NCBI RefSeq assembly: GCF_001425605.1
Contig: NZ_LMRG01000023.1
Location: 288,291 to 352,290, forward strand
Direction of reading: 5' to 3'
DNA length: 64,000 nucleotides
Source: Rhizobium sp. Leaf453
Lineage (GTDB): Bacteria; Pseudomonadota; Alphaproteobacteria; Rhizobiales; Rhizobiaceae
Positions 55,860 through 64,000 of this stretch are shown here, piece by piece. The position numbers were made by a program, and so were the translations under genes. Positions within the stretch are counted from its first letter, which is position 1. Each line of letters starts with the position of its first letter. The notes under the pieces are model-generated. The model worked only from the letters and a program-made list of their open reading frames with translations, was not told the origin of the DNA and did no database searches.

Positions 55860-56169
55860 CGACGTTTTCTACTGATACGGCAAGCGCTAAGACGGCTATT
55901 TGGCCGACGCTCGACCTGTCGGACAGTCACCGCTGTCTCGCGGCATAAATAATGTCCAGTCCTCTGCTCGCTGCCAAGGTCAACGCGTTGATCGCCGGTA
56001 CCAGCGTCAAACAACGCGCGGCAAGCGATGGCTTTCATTCTCCTCGGTTTACTGACCTTCAAAGATCGATCACAAAATGTGTTCGACACGCCAAATATAG
56101 GTCAGCATTATTGACTTATTCGGCAGTCCATGATGTGCTCCGGCAAAAGCATAATCTGAGGAAACGTTC
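55860..56169. other. Intergenic, nothing specific
   Basis: About 310 bases between the small peptide and the aminotransferase. A frame at 55952 lacks a ribosome site and protein-like composition. AT-rich near 56085-56150, presumably the aminotransferase promoter. Confidence 0.4.
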
Positions 56170-57393
56170 ATGCTCGATTGGGAAAACATCTTCGCAACGC
56201 GGTCTTCGCGGATGCGCGCTTCGGAAATCCGCGAACTGTTGAAACTGCTGGACCGTCCAGACATCATCTCCTTCGCTGGCGGCATTCCGGATCCGGCCTT
56301 GTTTCCTGACGAAGCGTTCAAAGACGCCTATTCGGACATTTTCGGTGGCCCGACGGTGAGCGCCGCGCTGCAGTATTCCGTCAGTGAAGGTTACCTGCCA
56401 TTGCGCCAGTGGCTGGCCAACCGCATGGCTGCGATCGGCATTCCCTGTGAGCCGGAAAATGTCCTGATTACATCGGGTTCGCAGCAGGCACTCGATTATC
56501 TCGGCAAGCTGTTCCTTTCACCGAACGATACCGCTTTGGTGACCTGGCCGACTTATCTCGGCGCCCTGCAGGCGTTCAATGCCTATGAGCCGACCTATGA
56601 CCAGCTGTCCGTGACGGGCAATCGCACGCCGCAGGCCTATCGGGATGCCGCGGCGGAAGCTGGCGGCCGGGTGAAGTTTGCCTATATGTCGGCCGAGTTC
56701 GCCAATCCGACCGGCGAAACGCTGGATCTGGCGGCGCGCGAAAAGGCGCTCGATCTCGCCGAGGAACTGGATATCGCCCTTATCGAGGACGCGGCCTATC
56801 AGTCGCTGCGCTATGACGGCGACGCCGTGCCGCCGATCCTGGCGTTGGAAATCGCCCGAAAGGGCTCGATCAACGAGACGCGCACGATCTATTGCGGCAG
56901 CTTCTCAAAGACGCTGGCACCTGGCCTGCGCGTCGGTTTCGTCGTTGCGGCCATGCCGATCATCCGCAAGCTGGTGCTGATGAAGCAGGCGGCCGACCTG
57001 CATTCCTCGACCATCAACCAGATGGCGATCTGCCATGTCGCCGAGCGCGGTTTCGATGCCCAAGTCGAGAAGATTCGCGCCGTCTACAGCAAACGCCGCG
57101 ATGCCATGCTGGCCGCCCTTGCGAAGTACATGCCTAAGGACGTTAGCTGGACCGTACCGGAAGGCGGAATGTTCGTCTGGCTCACCTTGCCCGTGGGCAT
57201 GGACGGAGCGGAACTGCTCGCCAAGTCGCTGGTTTCGGCCAAGGTCGCCTTCGTGCCCGGCAAGGCCTTCTTTGCCGATGGATCGGGCGCCAACACCTGC
57301 CGGGTCAGCTTCTCCTGCGCCAACGAGGCGATGATCGACGAAGGTATTTCCCGCCTTGGCAGCCTGATCGGGGAGCAGGCTTTGGCCGCTTAA
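56170..57393 (+). CDS. Class I PLP-dependent aminotransferase
   Basis: 407 residues of the 2-aminoadipate/LysN-like fold-type I aminotransferase group: N-terminal ISFAGGIPDPALFP, the substrate loop SGSQQALDYLGKLF, and PLP lysine K247 in GSFSKTLAPGLRVGF. Adjacent convergent M20 peptidase overlaps its end by four bases. Donor amino acid uncertain; candidate roles are aromatic or aliphatic 2-amino acids. Confidence 0.9.
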   Translation: MLDWENIFATRSSRMRASEIRELLKLLDRPDIISFAGGIPDPALFPDEAFKDAYSDIFGGPTVSAALQYSVSEGYLPLRQWLANRMAAIGIPCEPENVLITSGSQQALDYLGKLFLSPNDTALVTWPTYLGALQAFNAYEPTYDQLSVTGNRTPQAYRDAAAEAGGRVKFAYMSAEFANPTGETLDLAAREKALDLAEELDIALIEDAAYQSLRYDGDAVPPILALEIARKGSINETRTIYCGSFSKTLAPGLRVGFVVAAMPIIRKLVLMKQAADLHSSTINQMAICHVAERGFDAQVEKIRAVYSKRRDAMLAALAKYMPKDVSWTVPEGGMFVWLTLPVGMDGAELLAKSLVSAKVAFVPGKAFFADGSGANTCRVSFSCANEAMIDEGISRLGSLIGEQALAA

Positions 57394-59057
57394 TCCTTCT
57401 CTGCGAGGCTGGCGAGAGCGGCCTCGAAGATCAGGTCCGGGAGTACGTCGAACGCGTAGAGCATGTGAACGCGCTCCCATTTCTGATGATAGTCGCGTCC
57501 CCATGGGCCGATATTGACCACCGGATAGGACAAAAGCCCATCCGGTGCGTCATCGACAAAGGCGGCGCAGGGCGTGTTTTGCGCCAATAACTGCGTCTGT
57601 TCGCTCGATGGGCGGTGGCCAAAGAAGCTCATGTCGGAAATGCCGGCGAAGAATTGCTTGGGCCTAATACTCGTCCCGTGTCGCTTGGCGCAAAGCGCGG
57701 CGGCGGCCATCATGTTGCGCTCGAAATCGGCACCCCGTTCGCCGGCGCTGTCCAGATGGACGCGCGGATAGTGAAGGGTGGAAAATCCGATGACGACCAG
57801 AGGGCCTTCGAGCCCGGCTTCGGCCAGAGTCGCGGCAACGATCTGGCGGGTGATCGATAGCGGGTCCTGACCATCCGACAGAGACCGATCAAGCTCTTCG
57901 ATCCGGTCGAGCGCTGCCTGTCCGCCGCGATCAAAGGCGAGGGCGCGGAGTTCGGCGTAAAGCAGGACTTGCCCATCATGCCGACGCACTTCGCCGCCGC
58001 CTTGGCGCGCAAAAAATGCCCCGGCGTTTTCACTCTGGGTATCGAGCGCCGTCCTCATCGCATCCGCAACGATCGAACGAAACGCGCCGAGCATCTCCTC
58101 GGGCGTGCGACGGTGGGTCAGCCAGTTGAACGACATCCAGACATGGGCCGGGGTCGTCACCTCATACCCGTGGCGCACGTCCTTGGCTTCGAGGCAGACG
58201 GGGGCGGGTGAAAGTTCGCCGTGCGCCTCGTCGCAAAGTGCGCTGTTCGTTTCCATCGCCCGCATGATCTCGGCGCCGATCAGATGGGCGCTGATGCCGT
58301 CGAAGGCGTATCCGGCATGGGTCGGGCGGCCGGCGATGAATGCGAAGGGCGAGAATTTCCCGACGGAACCCAAATAGACAGCGCGGCCTTCCTCACCGTC
58401 TCCGTCATCGCCGCTGGCATCGAGATTGATGCCGCCGATGATATCGAGATCGAATTGTTTTGCGATGGATGGCAGGGCGTCGCGCAGGGCGCGCATGCCG
58501 CGCGACCGGTTTTCCTCGTCCGGCGTGGCGACGAACAGGATGTTGCCGGGCGGCTCATCCAATTCGGCAAAGCGCTCGAGCGCTGCGATCCCCGCTGCCA
58601 GACCGCTTTTCATGTCGAGCAGGCCACGACCGGCGAGGAAATCGCCGCTCATCAGATCGGAAAGCGCCTTGTCCTCCGACGGGCTGCGGTTCTTCACCGA
58701 CAACTCTTCGATTAGCGCCCGAGTCAGGGGCTCCGGATCACAGGCAAACGATGCCAGCGAACCATAATTGGTGATAGAGACCGTGTCGAAATGACCGGCC
58801 AGCACCAGGCAGCGGCGGCCTTTTCCGCGCACCAGCGCCAGCACGTTCTGCCGCGCCGGTGAGCCATGGCTGTCGAGCGCCAGCAGTTGATCTGGGTGAG
58901 CGGCGAAATAGGGCGTTTGCTCAAGAAGCTCGATCAGTCGCCCGGAAAAAGCCGCTTCGTCGTCGCTTTCCGTGACGCTCGGCCATCGGGTCATCTCGAC
59001 CGACAGTTCGCCGGCACGTGACAGGGAATTGCGATGGGCGGCTGGGCTGGATGGCAT
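57390..59057 (-). CDS. M20-family metallopeptidase, RocB-like
   Basis: 555 residues. Di-zinc ligands appear as H89-x-D91 (LAGHFDTVSI), D148 in GRGLLDMKSG and E-E in ATPDEENRSRG. Length and N-terminal WPSVTESDDEAAF... fit the arginine-utilisation RocB group rather than the shorter dipeptidases. Likely hydrolyses a small peptide or acyl-amino acid. Divergent from an Lrp-type regulator. Confidence 0.87.
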   Translation of the reverse strand: MPSSPAAHRNSLSRAGELSVEMTRWPSVTESDDEAAFSGRLIELLEQTPYFAAHPDQLLALDSHGSPARQNVLALVRGKGRRCLVLAGHFDTVSITNYGSLASFACDPEPLTRALIEELSVKNRSPSEDKALSDLMSGDFLAGRGLLDMKSGLAAGIAALERFAELDEPPGNILFVATPDEENRSRGMRALRDALPSIAKQFDLDIIGGINLDASGDDGDGEEGRAVYLGSVGKFSPFAFIAGRPTHAGYAFDGISAHLIGAEIMRAMETNSALCDEAHGELSPAPVCLEAKDVRHGYEVTTPAHVWMSFNWLTHRRTPEEMLGAFRSIVADAMRTALDTQSENAGAFFARQGGGEVRRHDGQVLLYAELRALAFDRGGQAALDRIEELDRSLSDGQDPLSITRQIVAATLAEAGLEGPLVVIGFSTLHYPRVHLDSAGERGADFERNMMAAAALCAKRHGTSIRPKQFFAGISDMSFFGHRPSSEQTQLLAQNTPCAAFVDDAPDGLLSYPVVNIGPWGRDYHQKWERVHMLYAFDVLPDLIFEAALASLAEKD

Positions 59058-59215
59058 GGAATGGGTCCTGATGTGCGGAAGGCAAGGAGCTTGCGGGAGC
59101 GATCACCAGACTGTAGTCGGTGGTGCGATAGGGCGAAATGGCAAAATAATAGAAATTTGATTGATAATTAACGCAAAATGATAACTCATATTGACGTATT
59201 GCAGAGGAGGTCGCG

Positions 59216-59632
59216 ATGGACAGCACAGACCGTAGATTGCTGGCGATTCTGCGGACGGACGGGCGCGCCTCCGTTTCAAAGCTTGCTGAAATGCTGAAAA
59301 TATCGCGCGGCACGGTGCAAAACCGCATCGACCGGCTGACCGCTGACGGCGTCATCGCCGGCTTCACGGTCCGCATTGCCGCAGCGGAGGACCCGCATGC
59401 CGTGCGTGCGGTGATGCTGATCGAGATCACTGGCCAGAAGACGGTGTCGGTCATCAAGACCTTGCGCGGCATTCCCGAGATCAGGGCGCTGCACACGACC
59501 AACGGCGCCTGGGACCTCGTTGCCGAAATCCAGACGGAAAACCTTGGAGAGTTCGACCGCGTGCTCCGTCACATCCGGGCTCTGGATGGCGTATCGAAAT
59601 CCGAGACCAGCCTGTTGCTGACGACCATATAG
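59216..59632 (+). CDS. Lrp/AsnC-family regulator
   Basis: 138 residues. HTH MDSTDRRLLAILRTDGRASVSKLAEMLKISRGTVQNRIDRLTADG then an AsnC/RAM ligand domain with HTTNGAWDLVAEIQT. Divergent from the M20 peptidase, across an AT-rich intergenic region (59140-59205) that could hold Lrp-type sites. Probable local regulator of the peptidase. Confidence 0.92.
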   Translation: MDSTDRRLLAILRTDGRASVSKLAEMLKISRGTVQNRIDRLTADGVIAGFTVRIAAAEDPHAVRAVMLIEITGQKTVSVIKTLRGIPEIRALHTTNGAWDLVAEIQTENLGEFDRVLRHIRALDGVSKSETSLLLTTI

Positions 59633-59668
59633 CCATCCATTGCACTCATCGGAGAAAATGACTAGATT

Positions 59669-59682
59669 GCTGACTAGTCAGC
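59669..59682. promoter_or_regulatory. TA operator palindrome
   Basis: GCTGACTAGTCAGC, a perfect 14-bp palindrome, with a further TGACTAG half-site at 59659, lies just before the antitoxin gene. Expected binding site of the Phd-VapC complex. Confidence 0.75.
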
Positions 59683-59694
59683 AGGAGGGTTCAG

Positions 59695-59952
59695 ATGCGA
59701 GAATGGCCAGTGCAGGATGCGAAAGCGCATTTCAGCGAACTTCTCGATACATGTTTGAGTGAAGGGCCACAGGTGGTGTCGCGACGCGGCGAGGCGAAAG
59801 CCGTGCTCGTTCCGCTGAACGAGTGGAATGATCTCAACAGGCGGGCGGCGCCAAGCCTGAAGGAGGTCCTGTTGTCCGGCGAACCCCGGTTCGAGCTCGA
59901 TATTCCGTCGCGTGCCAGCTGGACTTGGCGGTCGGCGTCATTCGAGGAATAG
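59695..59952 (+). CDS. Phd/YefM-type antitoxin
   Basis: 85 residues. N-terminal WPVQDAKAHFSELLDTCLSEGPQVVSRRGEAKAVLVPLNEW is the PhdYeFM DNA-binding fold; the C-terminal tail after about 60 binds the toxin. AGGAGGG upstream. Next gene starts three bases after its stop. Confidence 0.92.
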   Translation: MREWPVQDAKAHFSELLDTCLSEGPQVVSRRGEAKAVLVPLNEWNDLNRRAAPSLKEVLLSGEPRFELDIPSRASWTWRSASFEE

Positions 59953-59954
59953 GG

Positions 59955-60362
59955 ATGTACCTCCTCGATACCAATGTCATTTCCGAACTTCGGCGACCGA
60001 AACCGCATGGTGCTGTCCTGGCGTGGGTCGGTGCGACGGATGAAAAGCTGCTGGCTGTTTCCGCGATCACCATCGGCGAAATTCAGCAAGGGATAGAAGC
60101 GGCCCGGGAGCAGGACGACCAGAGGGCGCAGATCATCGAAGCGTGGCTTCGGCAGATGATGCATAGCACCAGCGTCCTGCCGTTGGATGGGCCTTGCATG
60201 ATCGAATGGGCAAAGCTCATGCACAGGCGTCCACAGCATCTCATCGCTGATGCGATGATCGCTGCGACGGCGATTGTTTATGGGCGGATCGTAGTCACAC
60301 GCAATGTGCGGGATTTCGAGCATTTCCCGGTGCAATTGCTCAACCCGTTCGAAGCGCAATAA
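59955..60362 (+). CDS. vapC: PIN-domain toxin, VapC/FitB type
   Basis: 135 residues. Acidic Mg-binding residues are visible in MYLLDTNVISEL (D5), TIGEIQQG (E) and HLIADAMIAATA (D). ATG 59955; a longer frame from 59925 overlaps the antitoxin. RNase that typically cuts tRNA or rRNA when unrestrained. Appears intact, in contrast to the damaged TA pair at 325. Confidence 0.93.
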   Translation: MYLLDTNVISELRRPKPHGAVLAWVGATDEKLLAVSAITIGEIQQGIEAAREQDDQRAQIIEAWLRQMMHSTSVLPLDGPCMIEWAKLMHRRPQHLIADAMIAATAIVYGRIVVTRNVRDFEHFPVQLLNPFEAQ

Positions 60363-60363
60363 A

Positions 60364-61419
60364 TTACGCTGGAATATGCGGCCCCAGCAACGACAGGTCG
60401 GCTTCGCCCAGCCTGTCGGAGGCGGTGCGCAACTGGTGCCAGTAAGGATAGATCACCGGTGGGGCGCTGACTTCGTCGAGGCGCTGGCGCTCTTCGGCGG
60501 AAAGCACGAGGTCGGCTGCCGCGAGGTTGTCCTTGAACTGCGCCTCCGTACGGCCGCCGATGATCACCGAAGTGACGGCCTTGCGACCGATCAGCCAGGC
60601 AAGCGCGATCTGCGCCGCCGAGACGCTGCGGCTGCCGGCAATATCGACGAGAACGTCGACGATGGCCCAGAGGCGATCCTCGTTGCGGATCGGCGGCTCG
60701 TCCCAGCCGGCCAGTTGCCGCGAGCCCTCCGCCGTCTTGTCGCGCCGGTGCTTGCCTGACAACAGACCGCCGGCAAGCGGGCTCCAGACGAGTACGCCGA
60801 GGCCCTGATCGATGGAGATCGGCAACAGTTCATATTCTGCATCGCGCGATTCCAGTGTGTAATGAATCTGCTGGCTGACGAAGCGCTGCCGGTGCTCCTG
60901 CGTGCTGACGCCGAGCGCCTTCATAATGTGCCAGCCGGAAAAATTCGAGCAGCCGATATAGCGGACCTTGCCGTGACGCACGAGCGTATCGAGCGCTTCC
61001 ATGGTTTCCTCGAGCGGAGTCTGGCCGTCCCATTCATGCACCTGGTAGAGGTCGATCACATCGGTTTTCAGGCGCCGCAGGCTGTCTTCGCAGGCGCGGA
61101 TCAGGTGATGACGCGAAAGGCCGCGATCGTTCGGGCCGTCGCCCATCGGAAAACGGGCCTTGGTGGCAAGGAGAACGCCATTCTTGCGCTTGCCGCCCAA
61201 CGCGTCGCCGATGATCTCTTCGGAAACACCGGCGGAATAGGCATCGGCGGTATCGATCAGGTTGACACCGGCATCAAGGCAGATGTCGATCAGCCGGCTT
61301 GCCTCGTCGAGATCCTGCGTTCCGACCATCGACGCCCAACCCTTGCCGCCGATCGTCATCGTGCCCATCGTCAGCGTTGAAACCTTGAGGCCGGAGCGAC
61401 CGAGGAGACGATATTCCAT
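60364..61419 (-). CDS. Aldo/keto reductase
   Basis: 351 residues. Catalytic tetrad D57 (NLIDTADAY), Y61, K87 (LLATKARF) and H128 (YQVHEW). Resembles the YajO/YghZ-like AKR group rather than the smaller enzyme at 32654. ATG 61419 precedes EYRLLGRSGL. Substrate unknown. Ends one base after the VapC stop on the opposite strand. Confidence 0.92.
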   Translation of the reverse strand: MEYRLLGRSGLKVSTLTMGTMTIGGKGWASMVGTQDLDEASRLIDICLDAGVNLIDTADAYSAGVSEEIIGDALGGKRKNGVLLATKARFPMGDGPNDRGLSRHHLIRACEDSLRRLKTDVIDLYQVHEWDGQTPLEETMEALDTLVRHGKVRYIGCSNFSGWHIMKALGVSTQEHRQRFVSQQIHYTLESRDAEYELLPISIDQGLGVLVWSPLAGGLLSGKHRRDKTAEGSRQLAGWDEPPIRNEDRLWAIVDVLVDIAGSRSVSAAQIALAWLIGRKAVTSVIIGGRTEAQFKDNLAAADLVLSAEERQRLDEVSAPPVIYPYWHQLRTASDRLGEADLSLLGPHIPA

Positions 61420-61519
61420 GATGATGTCCTGCTGTTCGTGGCGGGGAGGGTGCACGATAGATTAGGGCAATCCGCCGAAACGGGAAGGGCAAAGATGGCA
61501 TTTGCCCCGCCCGCTGCGA

Positions 61520-63421
61520 TCACTCCTTAGCAAGCACGATCACGCGGTCGCTTTCGCTGTAGAGTAGCTTCTCGGATTTCGAGGGATTGACGACGACGCC
61601 GCCGAGACGGCGCGGATCCGCATCGCCCTCGCGCTGGCGGCGGTATCCAATCGCCACTTCGCCGCGGCGCAGCGCCGCAAGGCAAAGCGTATAAAAGGTC
61701 ACCGGCTCGCCGATCGCGACATAGTCGCTGACTGGCCGCATGTAGATTTCCGACCCGTCCTCGTCGAGCAGTTCATCGAAGATCGCCGCCATGCGCTCGT
61801 TCTCGGAAGCTTGAGCCAGCATCAGGCTGACCAGCTTGTTGCTGACGACGAAATCGTCGGCGCGGGTGACTTCCGCCAGTTCGCGGTTGCGCACGTCGGT
61901 CATCTCGCTGACGACGCTGATATGGCGGCCGGCCTTTTCGGCGATCTTGCGCAATTGCAGGAGCGTCACGAGGGTGCGGGTGTCGGCTGGCTGCGGCGCC
62001 ATGTGGTCGCTGTAGCCGAGAACCAGCACGTGGTCGTAGCTCGGAATATCGAGCGCATCGAGTTCGGCGCGGTTGCTGGTGTCGATGATCCGGTGATCAA
62101 TCGCCATATTGCCATTGGCGACGCTGAGCGCGCCGATTTCCGCTTCCAGCTCCGGCGTATCGCCGGCAATGGTCAAGAGCGAGCCCGGCGCGACATAGCG
62201 CGACAATTCATGGGTGATGATCGGCCCGCGACGGTTCCAGCCGAGAATAAGGGTACGTTCCGGGGCCTGTATCCGTGTCTCGACGGGAAGGATGGCATCC
62301 TTTTCGATGCGGATTTCGTTGCTTCCGGATTTGATCGCCGCATCGTCCTCGGCGATGATAATGGCGCGCTCTCCGTCCTTGAAGATGCGGCTGGGCGCTG
62401 GATTGAGATGCACCTTGCCTTCCTCGTCGCAAAGGCCGATCAGCGTCGATGTCTCGTAGGCCATGACGGCGGCGGCAAAGCTCTTGCCGGTGATATCCGG
62501 CTGCGCCAGCGTGTAGATCTCGCATCCATCGAAATCGAGCAATTCGGAATAGACGGCGCTGAGGCCCGATTGGCGGCTGGAGTGAACCACGATGCGGGAG
62601 ATCAGGTCGTCGGCGAGGATGAGCTGCAATTCGTTGCCGCCGACGATGCGAGCGACATCGGCATTGCTGCTGTCGCGGATTTCGGCGGCGATCTGGTAAG
62701 GCTTTGCCCGCCGGGTTGGGCCGTTGACCAAAGCAAGCACCGTCTTCACCACCTGTGAATCCGGGTCGTCGCCTTCCGGAGACAGAACGATGATGGAGCG
62801 GGAAGTCTGCGGGTTGACGATATTGAGATCGTAAAGGTCGGTCGGGTCGCCACTGCGGCAAATGATCTTGGTGTTCCTCAGATCCGCCACCTTGGTGGCG
62901 ATCTCGTCTTCCATCTCCACCTTGTCCTTGTTGGCCATGATGACGATCCGCGGCTTCTTGCGGCTGGTATTGGCGATCACAAGCTCGGAAATCACGTCGA
63001 AGATCGAGGGCGACCAGTTGAGAATGATGGTCTGGTCGTTCTCGAGCACCAGCGAGCGGCCCTTGCGCAATTCATCCAGCTTGTTTTCAAGGCCAGCGCT
63101 CAGGACACCGATCAAGGCTGAGAACACGAAGATACCGGCGATGGTGACAAACAGCGAAACGCCGCGGAAACCCCAGCCAAGGTCGCCGCCCATAGCTCCG
63201 GCATCCATGGTGCGCATCAGCGATTCCCACGCGCCTTCGATGAAGCTGACCGGTTCTCCGCCTTCAGGCGCAATCTGCGTGATGGCAAGGAAAGCGCCGG
63301 CGAGCACGATGACAATGAGCGAAATGACCGCTAGCCAACCGATCAGCGCGATCGGCCCGGCCGCCATGCTCTTGTCGAACGCATAGCGCAGCCGCGCGCC
63401 CCAAGCCGTATCCTTACTCAT
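61520..63421 (-). CDS. CASTOR/POLLUX-like ion channel
   Basis: 633 residues. Two N-terminal transmembrane helices (about 25-50 and 88-110) bracket a pore segment; then FVFSALIGVLSAGLENKLDELRKGRSLVLENDQTIILNWS, the conserved junction of CASTOR/POLLUX and bacterial relatives, and two tandem RCK/TrkA-N-like domains (about 125-330 and 370-600). Plant members are nuclear cation channels for nodulation signalling; bacterial homologues probably sense ions or NAD at the inner membrane. Divergent from the ABC transporter gene. Confidence 0.9.
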   Translation of the reverse strand: MSKDTAWGARLRYAFDKSMAAGPIALIGWLAVISLIVIVLAGAFLAITQIAPEGGEPVSFIEGAWESLMRTMDAGAMGGDLGWGFRGVSLFVTIAGIFVFSALIGVLSAGLENKLDELRKGRSLVLENDQTIILNWSPSIFDVISELVIANTSRKKPRIVIMANKDKVEMEDEIATKVADLRNTKIICRSGDPTDLYDLNIVNPQTSRSIIVLSPEGDDPDSQVVKTVLALVNGPTRRAKPYQIAAEIRDSSNADVARIVGGNELQLILADDLISRIVVHSSRQSGLSAVYSELLDFDGCEIYTLAQPDITGKSFAAAVMAYETSTLIGLCDEEGKVHLNPAPSRIFKDGERAIIIAEDDAAIKSGSNEIRIEKDAILPVETRIQAPERTLILGWNRRGPIITHELSRYVAPGSLLTIAGDTPELEAEIGALSVANGNMAIDHRIIDTSNRAELDALDIPSYDHVLVLGYSDHMAPQPADTRTLVTLLQLRKIAEKAGRHISVVSEMTDVRNRELAEVTRADDFVVSNKLVSLMLAQASENERMAAIFDELLDEDGSEIYMRPVSDYVAIGEPVTFYTLCLAALRRGEVAIGYRRQREGDADPRRLGGVVVNPSKSEKLLYSESDRVIVLAKE

Positions 63422-63681
63422 TCTTGTCCCCCAGCCGCCGCAATATGGCAGTCGCCCTGTGAATCGCAGATATTCCTAATGTAATCAACAAGTTTAGATC
63501 GATTACCGCCGATCTGCCCAGATAAGGTCGGGAATAAGCTGGACATCGGCTCGCGCGGCGTCTCGGCCGCCGCCGTACGACAATTGCCAAGCACAATCCG
63601 GCTTGTGCCCTCAGCGTGTCACATGACTGTCAAGGGCCGCGACTATCCATCGCCTGACCTGTTTTGGAAGGATGAACACCG

Positions 63682-64000
63682 ATGAAAAAGTTGCTTGGCG
63701 CGTTCACCGCGCTCGCCGCCGCCAGTCTGATCGCTGTTTCGGCGCATGCCGAAAACTTGGTCCTCTACACGAGCCAGCCGAACGAGGACGCTCAGGCCAC
63801 CGTCGATGCGTTCAAGGCCGCCAATCCCGGCGTCGAGGTCGAATGGGTTCGTGATGGAACCACCAAGATTATGGCCAAGCTCATGGCCGAGATCGAAGCC
63901 GGCAATCCGGTGGCCGATGTACTTCTCATCGCCGATACCGTGACGCTACAGCGCATGAAGGAGGCCGGTCAGCTTCTGAACTACAAGTCGCCCGAAGCGG
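63682..64000 (+). CDS. ABC transporter substrate-binding protein (partial)
   Basis: The gene runs off the window. Visible 106 residues have a signal peptide (MKKLLGAFTALAAASLIAVS then AHA) and the start of a cluster-D/FbpA-type binding protein, LVLYTSQPNEDAQATVDAF, with WVRDGTTKIMAKLMAEIEAGNP. GGAAGG lies about 10 bases before the ATG. Ferric iron or a related small anionic ligand (2-aminoethylphosphonate, thiamine) is likely. Permease and ATPase genes should follow outside the window. Confidence 0.88.
   Translation, partial: MKKLLGAFTALAAASLIAVSAHAENLVLYTSQPNEDAQATVDAFKAANPGVEVEWVRDGTTKIMAKLMAEIEAGNPVADVLLIADTVTLQRMKEAGQLLNYKSPEA

Noticed and set aside
55952-56242. Short plus-strand frame overlapping the aminotransferase start
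   Set aside because: No ribosome site and it overlaps a well-supported gene in another frame.

Overview
The window looks like a chromosomal segment of a Rhizobiaceae-type alphaproteobacterium (Rhizobium/Agrobacterium/Neorhizobium/Ciceribacter area). It is GC-rich with dense coding. It carries a permuted two-piece tmRNA whose tag reads ANDNYAEARLAA, alphaproteobacterial SspB, DUF4169 and RHH_4 small proteins, an AsmA protein with a long charged tail, mosaic palindromic intergenic repeats, and typical rhizobial versions of HflKC, Deg protease, IlvBH and IlvC. I cannot fix the genus from sequence alone.

Layout. 1-2350 is accessory: a CopG/ParE-like toxin-antitoxin pair apparently broken by one missing base, then a lower-GC orphan gene (979-2349) with a possible PD-(D/E)XK nuclease signature. 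2422-9960 holds a PcrA/UvrD helicase, an AhpD-like protein and an RND efflux pair. 10443-15757 holds a D-lactate dehydrogenase-type flavoprotein and AsmA. 16100-18860 is a region of small genes: a frameshifted orphan, a 53-residue secreted peptide with its own terminator, and the minus-strand block tmRNA-sspB-DUF4169-RHH, which joins trans-translation to the adaptor that hands tagged proteins to ClpXP. 18951-25424 is thyA-GST-folA, then hflK-hflC-DUF2065-ACT, then a Deg-family periplasmic protease. 25476-29910 is serB-GNAT, opposite miaA with overlapping start codons, and a HerA-like ATPase.

29997-32634 is the acetolactate synthase operon ilvBH, preceded by a short leader peptide rich in Ile, Leu and Val and an attenuator-type terminator. 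Branched-chain synthesis continues with ilvC at 54582, behind a TetR gene with a perfect operator palindrome. 32654-35957 carries an aldo/keto reductase and, divergently, a LysE exporter plus a cobalt-type nitrile hydratase cluster (alpha, beta, accessory) behind a 21-bp palindrome. 36015-37715 is an ECF sigma/anti-sigma operon led by a small secreted protein. 37814-43544 has an AbrB-type membrane protein, a RecD-like helicase, a MerR regulator with a LuxR-like C-terminal HTH, a membrane-anchored HTH protein with an operator-like repeat pair downstream, and pdxJ.

43640-63421 is a string of metabolic genes paired with their own regulators: qorB-like/HxlR, flavin monooxygenase, MarR-GNAT fusion, aspartate-racemase-like/Lrp, NDH-2, PRISE-like SDR/LysR, two secreted proteins, TetR-ilvC, aminotransferase plus M20 peptidase/Lrp, a VapBC-type TA pair, an aldo/keto reductase and a CASTOR/POLLUX-like channel. 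The window ends inside an ABC substrate-binding protein gene.

I found no CRISPR array, transposase, prophage module, rRNA or tRNA. The most interesting non-coding signals are the ilvB leader, the tmRNA-sspB adjacency, a hairpin that pairs the start codon of the MarR-GNAT gene, and several perfect operator palindromes. No large novel system is evident; the best candidate for something undescribed is the orphan gene at 979-2349.
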